Shown here: positions 10,030-21,241 of the stretch, one piece after another | Layout of the letters: every line of letters starts with the position of its first letter | Position numbering within the stretch: position 1 is the stretch's first letter | Assembly: GCF_024323335.1 (NCBI RefSeq) | Contig: NC_066584.1 | Coordinates: 276,001,618 to 276,065,617 of the forward strand | Direction of reading: 5' to 3' | DNA from: Lathyrus oleraceus | Taxonomy: Eukaryota; Streptophyta; Magnoliopsida; Fabales; Fabaceae | Length of the DNA stretch: 64,000 nucleotides | Notes under the pieces: model-generated | The model's input: the letters and a program-made list of their open reading frames with translations, nothing else | Databases searched by the model: none | What the model was told of the DNA's origin: nothing | Made by a program: the position numbers and the translations under genes

Positions 10030-11106
10030 GATCCAGCCAGAGGATCAAGCGTGAGTGATCCAGCCTGGGGGTCATTTTGAAGATTCAGCCTGAGAATCGT
10101 TTTCCCGTGATCCAGCATGAGGGTCACTTTTTGAAGATTCAGCCTGAGAATCGTTTTCCCGTGATCCAGCATGAGGGCCATTTTTGAAGATTCAGCCTGA
10201 GAATCGTTTTCCCAAGAGTCAGCCTGAGGCTCAATTTGAAGATTCCCCAGTGAAGTTGCCTACAAGCTTTATTTCCCCAGCAAGTCTAATTAAGGAGTCG
10301 TTACAACATGTTCTAGCCCGAAGAATATGTACGAAGCCCAAAAGTGGAATATACTCGAAGCTGCATATCTAATATGAAGGTTGGGTGTAGATTTCAAAAG
10401 AGGGTCAACCAGCGCATGCCTCAGATGCGGGATCCTAATGATGGGAATTTATCATCGAAACAAAGAAGATCTAGCCAGAAGATCGAAAATTGCAATAATT
10501 CAGATCTAGCCAGAAGATCGAAGTAGATTCAGCCAGAGAATCAAATTAAGTTCAGATTCAGCCAGAGGATCGACACTCCAAATCTAGCCAGAAGATCAAA
10601 GTCAGGTCTAGCCCGAAGACCGAAAATGGATTCAGCCAGAGAATCAAAGGAAATAGATTCAGCCAGAGAATCGAAACGAAGAAGATCTAGCCAGAAGATC
10701 AAAATCGTATCCAGCCCGAGGATCAAAATTAATATCCAGCCAGAGGATCGAAACTCCAGATTAAGCCAGAAGATCGAAGTAGATTCAGCCAGAGAATCAA
10801 ATTAAGTTCAGATTCAGCCAGAGGATCGACACTCCAGATCTAGCCAGAAGATCAAAGTCAGGTCTAGCCCGAAGACCGAAAATGGATTCAGCAAGAGAAT
10901 CAAAGGAAATAGATTCAGCCAGAGAATGGAAACGAAGGAGATCTAGCCAGAAGATCGAAGAAGATCTAGCCAGAAGATCAAAATCGTATCCAGCCCGAGG
11001 ATCAAAATTAATATCCAACCAGAGGACTAAATTGAGTATAGGTTCAGCCAGAGGATCGACACTCCAGATTAAGCTAGAAGACTGATTCAGATCCAGCCAG
11101 AGGATC
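10030..11106 (+). repeat. Array of ~17-nt hairpin units with constant AGCCNGA loop
   Basis: About 35 units of the form 5-nt arm, AGCC(A/T/C)GA loop, 5-nt complementary arm. Arms seen include GATCC/GGATC (10030-10046), GATTC/GAATC (10082-10098), GTGATCC/GGGTCAC (10107-10127), GAGTC/GGCTC (10216-10232), GGTCT/AGACC (10605-10621) and GATCT/AGATC (10684-10700). Larger periods are superimposed: 10500-10780 is largely repeated at 10780-11060. Ogre 3' UTRs are known to be hypervariable and a source of satellite DNA. The pairing design is read directly here. Confidence 0.82.
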
Positions 11107-11255
11107 GGAAGAAAAATAAACAGCGCGGTGTATTTCCGCGTTTTTGTGGTGTTCTCGGAGCGCAAATTTTCGGTCTATCTTTGGTATTCAATCACAGCTC
11201 ACCCCGTTTGTCTGATAAGCTGTTCGCTTTCATCCTACTCGGGTTAACTGATGAT

Positions 11256-11269
11256 TGAATAGGGGCAGC
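11256..11269 (+). other. Element A polypurine tract
   Basis: TGAATAGGGGCAGC lies immediately before the 3' LTR start. B and D carry AAATAGGGGCATC in the same place. It would prime plus-strand DNA synthesis. Confidence 0.8.
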
Positions 11270-13051
11270 TGTAACACCCCAAAATTTGCCCTCCTCATTT
11301 AGCATTTCATATTGCATTTCATCATGTCAATCAGAATTAGATCCAAAAAAAAAAATAACGAAAAAAAAAGAAAACGAAAAAAAAACGAAAAAAAAAACGA
11401 AAAAAAAAAAAAAAAATAATAATAATAATAATTTTTTACAAAAAAAAAATATAATAAAAAAAAAATTTAATTAATTAATTAATTAAATAAATAATTAAAT
11501 AAATAAAATATAATAAAAAATTTTGGACTTGGGTCTCTCTCATTTGAGCCCACAAAACCATGAAATTCAGTCTATAAATACCAAGGCTTCACTTGAGAGA
11601 ACACAGAACAAAGGGGGATTTTGAAGAGAAGCAAAATACTCTGAGGTTTCCTTGGAACAAAACCCTAAGGAAAAAGATAGTGAGAGAAGACCTAACGGAG
11701 TTCAGAGCAGCCTCCAAACCCCGAAGGGAACTCAGCTACACAGAATCGCCTCTGCCTCACATAAACCCTGAAAATTGTTTTGTAAACCTCACGGATGCAA
11801 CTCAATTTCAATCAAGCTCTCCAATCAGGTTTGCCTTTATTCCCATTACCTTTTGCTTTGAAGTTGAATACTCTGAACGTATGAGGTATGATGGATGAAT
11901 TTCATTAGGTTTTTTCGCCCATGGGTTTAATATGTATATGAATGTATAAACAATGCCTTGAATGTTTAACCTTTTAATTTTTGAGTGTATGCCACAGGGT
12001 TTGAGGTTTCTGAAACCATACTGTTATTCATGAAAAAAAATGCTTATGGTGTTTCACTAACCCTTTTGTTGAGTTTTTGTGAGGGCTCACATGACTTTTG
12101 CAGGGATAACTTGCGTGGTTTCCCACTTTATTTGTGGGATAACCCCTGGAGGTTCATTCCGATTACCTGTACTGACCCACTTTCTTTGATGGCATTAGCT
12201 TGGAAGGATCTCAGGGTTTCCCATTCCTCTAATTGCTGTTACTTCGGATCTTTATCCGCGTGGTACTTTTACATTTTTCTCGCATTTTACTGCTTTCCTA
12301 GCTGGAAGACCTCGATAGGAGGCAACGTTTGAGCCCCTTGGTGGCATTTTACTTTGAGATACATGTTTTGTGTTTTGTATTCATATCCCTGCAGGTAGCG
12401 CGGTTCTTTCGTCAAGGACTGCCTTTTTGCCCTCGAGCATCCCAAACCCTAAAACCCAAAGCAACACGTTAACTCCTTCTACTACAGGCGAGTAAGTCTC
12501 CAAAGGTCGAGCATCCGGTAGATTGCGTAGTGACGTCGTTCGCCCAAAACCCAATCCATAACCCCGTAGTTAGCCGAACTACGTTTTGCTCTGATTCTCA
12601 GGCCAGATGAGATACGTAGGCATAAGACGCGATGTCTTAGCGAGCACACATCCCCCCAACCCATAGGTCAGCCGAGCTACGAAGACTTTGATTCTCATAT
12701 TCAGATGAGATACGTATGCAGTGGATGCGACATCCGCGCGAGTCATTTTCATTTAACCCTTTTTTTTTGGCAAACAGCACAAGATAAACCCACACCCTTT
12801 AGACGAAAACTACAAAAGTGGATCCCGTAGAGTACTACGGATGCGTAGGGGTGTTAATACCTTCCCTTCGCATAACCGACTCCCGAACCCAAGATTTGGT
12901 TGCGAGACCCCGTCTTGTCCTTTCCTTTTTCAGGTTTACTTCGAGCGTTTCCTTTCCCTCCTTTGGGATGAATAACGCACGGTGGCGACTCTTCTGTCAT
13001 TTTCTTTCGCCGGTTGTTTTTTTTTCGCACTGTATTTTTCAGGTTGCGACA
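11270..13051 (+). repeat. Element A 3' LTR (1782 bp)
   Basis: Starts TGTAACACCCC and ends GTTGCGACA. It is near-identical to the 5' LTR, with visible single-base differences such as T/C at 11275 and the A-run lengths. It carries the TATA box (11573-11580), hairpins (first at 12579-12619) and the internal TGGCGACTCT (12983-12992). Confidence 0.95.
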
Positions 13052-13056
13052 GAAGG
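13052..13056. repeat. Target site duplication of element A (right copy, GAAGG)
   Basis: Matches 2378-2382. It directly follows the LTR terminal CA, and the interrupted B LTR continues after it. Confidence 0.95.
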
Positions 13057-13512
13057 GATGTGCAATCCATCCCCTGCTATTCAGTTGAGTCTTTCATCTT
13101 GCTCGCACTATGTGCTGATGCATTTGAATAAATACCCAAAATCTTGTATATAGAGTCAGTCATTGTGGAATAGAGTTCCTCATTCTGGACTCTCACACCT
13201 TCTTTAATTCAAGCTCACCCAGGTTCGGGTTAAGAGTTATGAGGTCTAACCATCATCTCCCATTTCATCTGCTCACCCTGACGGTCAATGTCAGAGGTTA
13301 AGAGCCTAAACACCCATAACAGTATTGGCTTGTTTGTCAAGGTCGATATGACCCCTTGACTAAAGCCCAACTTTGATTGAGCCTCTTGGTTGTGTATAGC
13401 GTGTGATAATTGATTGATGTGTTTGCTTGTTTGCTTACCTGTGCATCCTTCATGTTGCTTTTGCATATTGTTTGCATTTTGCTTTTGCATTTGTTATGTG
13501 TTTTCTATTTGA

Positions 13513-13876
13513 GGAGTCAGATGTAAGACCATTGATTGGCTATCTGTTTCCTGTTCCTTTTGGGGAGCTGGACATAAGACCATTTATTGGCACTCCATTT
13601 CCTATTTTGTTTTGTTTTGAGGAGTCAGGTGTAAGACCATTGATTGGCTATTTGTTTCCTGTATTTAATTTGTTTTGTGGAGTCAGGTGTAAGACCATTG
13701 ATTAGCTATCTGTTTCCTATTCTGTTTTCTTTTGTGGAGTCAGATGTAAGACCATTGATTGGCTATCTGTTTCCCATGTTGCTTCGTGGAGGTGGACGTA
13801 AGACCATCTATTGGCACTCCGTTTCCCATTCGTTTTCGGAGTTGGATGTAAGACCATTTATTGGCAATCCATTTCC
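13513..13876 (+). repeat. Seven ~52-bp tandem repeats in Ogre B LTR
   Basis: Units run from GGAGTCAGATGTAAGACCAT to TTTCC. They alternate between variants reading GATTGGCTATCTG and TTATTGGCACTCC. The 3' LTR holds the same seven units over the same 364 bp (40304-40667), so the array predates this insertion. Confidence 0.85.
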
Positions 13877-14918
13877 AGTTTTGTTGCTCCTTTGAGCTTG
13901 CTTATTTGTCTTGCTTGTTGCTTTGTGTTGCCTAATTCCAAAGGAACTTCCTTGAATCATTTTTATGATTTTGAGAAAGCAATCCTGCCTGTGGCTTTGT
14001 CCCTTAACCTTAACCCTCACCCTTTTGTGCTTAACCTTGAACCTTGTTTTCATCCTTAACCCAAACCAGAAAACTTTTGTGCAAACATTCTCACCTGTTT
14101 TTCAAAACTAGAAACCTAGGCCTTATGCCTTTGATTTTCAAACTTCATTTTCACAATACTTCTTCTGAATTGAACTTAATGCCAACTTTGACCATCTTTG
14201 TGAATACCTCTAATGATTAATTTCACTCACTCAATTGCTTTTGTGGCCCTTGTCCACTTCTTAATCAAGTTTTCATACATTAGCCATAGATCTGAATTAT
14301 CATAGTGGTTGATGTAAATCTCACCGCATCCGTGATTGAATTGTAAGACTTCCATGCTTATTATAGGGTTAACCCCTCACTAGCGTGTTGAAGCTGTTCT
14401 CACATGGTGGATTGTTGACTCAGGTCGAGTGTTCTCCCTTTGATAATGAAAGACCTTAGGGCTTTTCTTTAAAATCAACCCATTCATTTTTTGGAAATCT
14501 TTTAGCCAAACTACGGCGTTTTGATCCTTATCTTTCATGAAAAGGTACGTAGGCAATGGGTTCATCCATTCAAACACAAAAATAATAAAAATTGTACATT
14601 CTTTTCTCATCCCTCCAATCAATGTTTGCAAAAAAATATTTCATAAACAAATAATTTTTACAACAAGTTGTGAAAGAGGTTCCCTAGGAGTACCTAGGAT
14701 GTTGTGGGTGCCTAACACCTTCCCACAACATAATTACCCCCTTACCCAGATCTCTGACCTTTTATTAGTGTTCTTTGCGTAAAACTTCTTAGGCTTTTGT
14801 TCGCTTTCTAGCCATTCCTTTGGATAAATAGAAGTGCGGTGGCGACTCTATCTTTGTATGCTTTGCTTTTGATTTAGTCAATAAATCATAAAGTGACGAA
14901 TACACCGCTATAGAAAAG

Positions 14919-14936
14919 TGGCGACTTCACTGGGGA
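14919..14936 (+). other. Ogre B primer binding site (tRNA-Arg type)
   Basis: TGGCGACTTCACTGGGGA, separated from the LTR end by GAAAAG. It is the Ogre-type site complementary to a tRNA-Arg 3' end. Confidence 0.88.
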
Positions 14937-15930
14937 AGAAACTTCTTCCTGGTGGGTTTGCCTACTTTTCACACTTGTTGTGTTATATATTGTTTATGAC
15001 ATATTTTTGGTGCAATTTGGGGATTACTGTATTGATTGTAATGATTGATTTGCTTGATATATCAATTGCTTGCTTGCATGGTGATCTCTGTAAGATGAGT
15101 TCTATACCCGAACTCGAGTGCACCTTATGATAGGGGAATGGCATAGTCTCGTCGACTTGTGTGGAGTTATTCCTTAGCAAGTTGACTTGCGAGTCCATTC
15201 ACTTGGTGGAGGTCATGTTGGATTAATGATGTCACACAAGTCATTTGTGGTTAGGCATTATTCTTTCAATATGTGCCGTAGAAGCCAAGGACCTTAGTTT
15301 ACCAAGCCCATCTTGGCCTATTTTTAGGACGTAGTGCGGAGGTCTTTCAAATGTCAGATTTGATGCGATTGTTACGCGATACTAAACTCATAAGAGTCTC
15401 TCTTGAGAATATTTTTGGAATACGAGTATTCGTTCCTCCGATAATATTCGAAAGATGGGATGATGACTATGGGAACCTCTGGTAGAACATGTTCGGCAGG
15501 CTTAAACCATAGTACACTCCCTTTGGGTGGTTCTTAACCGAGACTCCATGCTCGTGACTCACAACAAACCCGTGATTCATGGTTGATCCGTTCACATCTC
15601 CTTAATATCAATGGAACTTGGGTGTTGATAAGGTGAAAACCGTAATCCACCAAAATGGATGATTGATATTAAGGATGGTTGAACCGTTCGTATATCGTTA
15701 ATATCAATGGAACTTGGGTGTTGATAAGGTGAAAACCGTAATCCACCAAAATGGATGATTGATATTAAGGATAATACGAGCTATCCCATGACCTTTGTCT
15801 GGTGTGCTTTGCTTGATCCTTGAGTGTGATTGTTGCATTCATGCATTCATGCATTCATCTGCATCCATATCATCAGAAAAAAAGAAAATTTTCAAGGAAC
15901 TTAAGGGGTTTATTTGCAAAATTTTCAGAT
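14937..15930 (+). other. Ogre B 5' leader with duplicated hairpin unit
   Basis: Non-coding leader conserved with A and C. It contains GCAAGT-TG-ACTTGC near 15178 and a GCCAAGG...TCTTGGC pair near 15283-15318. The 75-bp palindrome-ended unit is duplicated at 15600-15674 and 15696-15770 with a 96-bp period. The second copy has one change in its left arm. Confidence 0.7.
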
Positions 15931-17379
15931 ATGGAAAGACAAAAAAGGCATACAAAGAAGTACAGCTTCAGACAACCCGATCTGAAAGAGTTAAGGAATC
16001 TGACATCTTATGTATTAGATCCCTTGGGTTTCAAAGCTCGTTATGGGAAGCTTCTGCCTCTGCTGACTACTCAGGTTGATGAAGGATTGATGGGTACTTT
16101 GGTCCAGTTCTATGATCCTCTGTATCACTGCTTCACTTTTCCAGACTTTCAGCTGTTGCCTACCCTTGAGGAGTATGCTCATCTTGTGGGTATCCCGATT
16201 CTGGATCAGTTGTCGTTTAGTGGCTTGGAGAGTATTCCTACTTCTCAAGAGATAGTTGACATGTTGCACATAGATGAATCCTTGGTTAAAGCTCATATGA
16301 CTACCAAGGGTGGAATTCAAGGTCTTCCTTCTGAGTTCCTCATTGCTCAAGCTACCGTTTATGGGAAGGCCATGAGTGAGGATACCTTTGAAGCCATATT
16401 TGTGCTTCTCATCTATGGATTGGTATTGTTCCCCAACATCGACAAATTTGTGGATGTGAACGCTATTAGGATCTTCTCTGTTCTTAATCCTGTTCCGACT
16501 CTGTTGGGTGATACCTATGTCTCTTTGCACCTGAGGAATGCAAAGGGTGGTGGCGCTATTGTGTGATGTTTGCCTCTGTTGTATAAGTGGTTTATTTCTC
16601 ACTTACCTCAGAAGGTCGCTTTCAAGGAGAACAAGGGATGTCTACGGTGGTCTATGAGACTCATGTCTCTCACTAATGACGATATCTCTTGGTATGATCG
16701 TGCATATGACGGTGTCCAGATTATTGATTCTTGTGGTGAATTCTCCAATGTGCCTCTTCTTGGTACATGTGGTGGGATTAGCTACAACCCTATCTTAGCA
16801 CGTCGTCAGCTTGGGTTCCCCCTAAAGGATAAACCTAATAACATTCTGTTAGAAGGTGTGTTCTTTCAGGAGGGTAAAGATCCCCAAGGCCTGAAAGCCA
16901 GGATGATCCGCGCGTGGCGCAAGATTCACAAGAAGGGTAGAAGTGAGTTGGGTCCGAAGAACTGCATTGCTTTGGAGCCGTATACTACTTGGGTGAGGAA
17001 GAGAGCATCCGAGTATCTCATGCCTTATGATTATCCGAGACCTACACCTTTGGTTGTGGTTGGGCCTTCGACCCTCCCTAACCAAGGCGTAGAGGAGTTG
17101 AAAGACGAAGACCTTTCGCGTGCCTGGATCCGTGAAAGAGAAGAGTTGCTTCAACAGCTTAAGGAGAAGGATGCTCTGATCGAGTTCCTCGAGCATCAGG
17201 TCATTGATGATCCGAATGATGCATGGACTTCTCTACTTCCTCAGTCTTCCAAGTTCTGGAAAAGAAGGTATGACAGACTCGCCAAAGAGAAGGCGGATAT
17301 GGAAGCAGCATATGAGAGAGAGATTAAGAGGCTTCGTGCAGCTTATCTTCCGGCATCCCGAGCTTCTAGGGATCCATAG
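15931..17379 (+). pseudogene. Ogre ORF1 protein (broken by one nonsense codon)
   Basis: Ogre elements carry an extra ORF between primer site and gag whose product has no established function. Here one frame encodes about 480 residues from Met at 15931 (a Met at 15820 is also in frame). It is interrupted only by TGA at 16564-16566. The N-terminal half is rich in Leu and Phe and resembles, from memory, the plant DUF7745 family. The C-terminal part is charged with a coiled-coil-like stretch (17120-17340). The frame is otherwise clean, so the stop is probably recent. Gag follows about 300 bp downstream. The family name needs a profile search. Confidence 0.75.
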
Positions 17380-17533
17380 GATGTTTATTTTCCTTTTCTC
17401 TTGTAATGATTGACAATGTTGTACTTCTTTTTCTCAAATATATTTGATGAGATATTTTCCATATGCGATTAAATGCTTAATATTCAAAAATTTGCAAATA
17501 ATACCCTAAAGTTCCTTCGAATAAAAACAAATC

Positions 17534-20500
17534 ATGTGCACGAGCATTGCATGCATCATTTGCATAAGCAGGTGTTGTTTCTCAGCTTCTTGTCTGTGGC
17601 CTAACTCTGCGCTCTTCATTTATTTTGAAGATAAGCTGACTCATCGGTACTACACCAGAGCCAACTCTTCTAGATTTATGGATCATCTCGAGCAAGAGAA
17701 CCGTGAGCTGAAAGAGGAAGTCGCCAGACTGAGTGCTTTGATGGAGTCTTTCCTAACTGCTCAGAATCAGTCGTCTCCAACACCTGTAACTCCTCCCCAG
17801 AGGACTGTTATTTTTGAGGTTGTTTCTTCGACAGTGCCAGCTGCCAATGCCCATTTCGTGCCAACAGCCATGTCGTCCGGGTTTCCTTGGGGTATGCCTC
17901 CTGGTTTTATGCCTGATATTCCTGCACCAACATTTGCTTCTATGCCGGCATCTTGCCCGGTCATTGTTGTGCCTCCTCCTGTCGTGCATACCGTTCCTAG
18001 GGTAGATGACACCACCTATCATTCTGAGCCGTCTGAGGGCCCAGATTTTCATGAGAAGATGGATGTAATGAATGACCAATTTCTTGAACTCCGCAAGGAA
18101 TTGAAGACCCTTCGAGGAAAGGATTTGTTCAGCAAGTCTGCTGCCGAGCTCTGCTTAGTTCCCGGTGTGAAAATTCTTGTCAAGTTCAAGGTCCCAAACT
18201 TTGAGAAGTACAAGGGAAACACCTGCCCGCTCAGCCACCTGGTCATGTATGCCAGGAAAATGTCTACTCAAACGGATAATGATCAATTACTCATTCATTA
18301 TTTCCAGGACAGTTTGTCCGGTGCTGCACTGCGATGGTATATGAGTTTGGACAGTGCAAACATCCGTTCCTTCAATGATCTTGGCGAAGCCTTCGTCAAG
18401 CAGTACAAATACAACGTGGATATGGCTCCCGACCGGGATCAGCTCAGAGCCATGTCCCAAAAGGACAAAGAGACATTTAAAGAGTATGCCCAGAGGTGGC
18501 GAGAGCTGGCAGCTTAGATTACTCCTCCGCTGGAAGAGAAGGAAATGACCAAGATCTTTCTGAAGACCTTGAGTTCATTTTATTACGAGCGGATGATTGC
18601 TAGCGCTCCTTCTGACTTCACCGAGATGGTGAACATGGGGATGCGTCTAGAGGAAGGAGTCCGTGAAGGACGTCTGACCAAAGATGAAGGCTCTTCTAGC
18701 AAGCGATATGGGGCGTTTGCGAAGAAGAAAGATGGAGAGGCACATGCTGTGCAATCCCATGTGAAACCTCGAAGACCCTCTGTGAGGAGGAAGCCTGTGC
18801 GTTCAACCAGCAATCAGCATCAGGTGGCTCACATAGCACCTGTCTTCAGAGACAACAATCAGCAATATCAGCAACACAACAATCAACAACCACAGCAATA
18901 GTATCAACAACAACATCGCCCTCAGCAGCAGGCCTATCAGCCTCGCAACAACAGTAATCAAGCTAGTACGAGTTATGAGAGGAAGAAGATCACTTTCGAT
19001 CTGATTCATGTATCATACGCAGAGCTGTATCCCTCTTTGATAGAGCGGAAATTGATTACTCCCAGAGACCCGCCAGCTATACCGGTCAACCCGCAGTGGT
19101 GGTATAAGCCTGATCAGCATTGTGTCTATCACTCGGGTGCTCCCGGTCACGATGTAGAGAACTGCTTTCAGCTGAAGACTAAGGTTCAAGACCTTATGAG
19201 ATGCGGTATTTTGAGCTTTGAGGACGCAGGTCCTAATGTTAAGAAGAACCCACTGCCCGAGCATGGGAAGTCAGTTAACATGGTCCAGGGTTGCCCTGGT
19301 AAGTACAAGGTCAAATATGTTAGCCATATTCGACAGTCATTGGTTGAGTTGCATCGTCTGCTGTGTGATTACAGTTATTTGGAGCACGACCATGACAAAT
19401 GTCGTATCTTCTCTGTCAATCGTTTGGGTTGTCGCCAAGTGCGTAAAGATCTGCAAGAATTGCTGGATGATGGAACCATTGAGATTCTTCAGAACAGAAA
19501 CGTTGATGAAGATGAGCCAGAGGTTAATGTGATTTCTCCTGTGTTCAGGATCCCTGAGCCGGTTGTCATCCGATATGATGGTAGCAAGCTGAAGGTTTCT
19601 CCTACCCTGATAATCAAGCATGTCGGCCCTGTGCCTTATTCATCCGATAAAGCAATTCCATTCCGTTACAGTGTTGTTGCTGTTGAAGATGGGAAAGAAG
19701 TGCCTTTGCCTTCTCCTTCTATTGTGAACATAGCTGATGTCAGTGGGTTAACCCGTAACGGTCGTGTGTTTTCTGCACCCCCGAAGCCTCAGGTTGTTGA
19801 TGACTGTGTTGAGCGTCCGGTTGGGAATGCGGTTAATTCTCAGAACCCGGCACCTGTTGCTAAACCCTCCTCTGTAGAAAAGACTCCTGCTTCTTCTGTT
19901 GGCCCTAGTGGCACTGTGAATGAAGACTGTGATGAGATGCTGAGGCTCATCAAGAAGAGTGAGTACAACGTTGTAGACCAGCTTCTACAAACGCCGTCCA
20001 AAATCTCCATGTTATCCTTGCTTCTGAATTCAGAACCCCATAGGGAGGCTCTGCAGAAAGTCTTGGATGTGGCTTATGTCGATCATGACGTCACAATTGA
20101 ACAGTTTGACAGTATTGTTGCAAACATTACTGCTTGCAACACTTTGAGTTTCTGTGACTCTGGTCTCCCTGAGGAGGGAAGAGACCACAACATGACTTTA
20201 CATATATCCATGAATTGCAAGAGCGACGCCATGTCCAACGTGCTGGTGGACACTAGGTCATCTCTAAATGTATTGCCAAAGACCACTCTCTCTAGATTGT
20301 CATATCAAGGGCCTCCCATGAGGCAGAGTGGAGTTGTTGTGAAAGCTTTTGATGGGTCGCGTAAGACTGTGATTGGGGAAGTTGATCTCCCAATCAAGAT
20401 TGGACCAAGTGATTTCCAGATCACCTTTCGGGTTATGGATATCCACCCATCTTATAGTTGTCTCCTTGGTAGACCATGGATTCACGAGGCTGGCGCCGTG

Positions 20501-20980
20501 ACATCCACCCTACACCAGAAGCTGAAATTTGTTAAGAATAAGAAACTGGTTGTGGTAGGGGGAGAAAAGGCTCTCCTGGTTAGCCACTTGTCTTCCTTCT
20601 CATACATAGATGCTGAGGATGAAGTTGGAACTCCTTTCCAAGCTTTGTCTATAGCCGAGCCGATTGAGAAGAGGTCTCCTTCATTTGCTTCCTATCGAGA
20701 TGCGAAACTGGCCATCGAATGTGGTGCAGTTGCTGGTCTAGGAAAAATGATCTAGCTTGAAGATAATAAGTCCCGGGCTGGCATTGGCTTTTCTTCTGGG
20801 GTCTTCAACGAGCAAGGGCTGTTCAAGAGTGGAGGTTTCATCCACGCCGGTCAGAGCGAGGAAGCTACTGCTATCTTGGAAGAGGATGCAGAGGTTACTG
20901 ACAATTTTGTCATCCCAGGTGGGGTCTGCCACAATTGGGTTGTTGTGGATGTTCCTACAGTCATTCATAGATCAAAGTAA
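17534..20980 (+). pseudogene. Ogre B gag-protease ORF (three nonsense codons, mutated protease)
   Basis: One continuous frame encodes Gag and aspartic protease. The probable start is Met at 17678; the frame is open from 17534. Residues from about 18160 match the retrotransposon-gag core. A Gln/Asn-rich linker is at 18840-18960 and a C-X2-H-X5-H-X4-C knuckle is near 19120-19165. The retropepsin-like protease is at about 20190-20530. Stops are TAG 18515-18517, TAG 18899-18901 and TAG 20753-20755. The protease motif reads Asp-Thr-Arg at 20249-20257 where D has Asp-Thr-Gly, so even readthrough product should be inactive. The C-terminal codons run into the predicted intron donor at 20977. Confidence 0.88.
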
Positions 20981-21241
20981 TGATTTGCTTTGTTTAAAAA
21001 CCCTTCTCCCATGCCAAAAGGAGAAGTGATGACATTGTTGGCATCATATATACAATGATATTTCATTCAATAAATTCATGTTAAACATTTGTTTTTCCAT
21101 TTGTTTTCACTTTTTGCTTTTTGCATGAAATTGGTGATCACAAAAAACCCTAAAAACAAGAATAAAAGCAATCTTTTCATCTGCATAATGATTGCCTTGT
21201 TTGTTTTCAAAAAAGCTTTTCATATCAAAATCATCATGCAG
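20977..21241 (+). other. Predicted intron between protease and RT in Ogre B
   Basis: The donor is GTAATG and the acceptor is ATCATGCAG, 265 bp in all, T-rich near the 3' end. Joining the flanks keeps the reading frame from the end of gag-protease into the RT N-terminus, whereas the unspliced frame meets TAA at 20978. An intron in this place is an established Ogre feature. Confidence 0.75.

Larger units (their letters stand above)
2383..13051 (+). mobile_element. Element A: short, protease/RT/integrase-deleted Ogre derivative
   Basis: This is a complete LTR element of 10.67 kb. It has LTRs at 2383-4160 and 11270-13051, a tRNA-Arg-type primer site, a leader, an intact gag ORF, collapsed pol remnants, a hairpin-rich 3' UTR and a polypurine tract. 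A 5-bp target duplication flanks it. The LTRs differ by roughly a dozen mostly transition substitutions by eye plus length changes in a poly-A/AT tract, so insertion was recent. ORF1, protease, the RT core and the integrase catalytic core are missing. It resembles the gag-only non-autonomous plant elements called TR-GAG. Mobilisation by a full Ogre is inferred. Confidence 0.93.
13052..14912 (+). repeat. Ogre B 5' LTR, right segment
   Basis: Continuation of the LTR broken by A, aligned to 39846-41708. It contains seven ~52-bp tandem units (13513-13876), a bipartite hairpin (14511-14552) and a primer-site-like TGGCGACTCT at 14840-14849. It ends CCGCTATA, where the 3' LTR has CCGCTACA, so the terminal CA is mutated in this copy. 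Confidence 0.92.

Noticed and set aside
10030..11106. CRISPR-like array in A's 3' UTR
   Set aside because: Units are ~17 nt, have no spacers, vary in the arms and sit inside a plant retrotransposon UTR.
14919..14936. tRNA gene fragment at the primer sites
   Set aside because: Only the 18-nt complement of a tRNA 3' end is present, with no cloverleaf around it.
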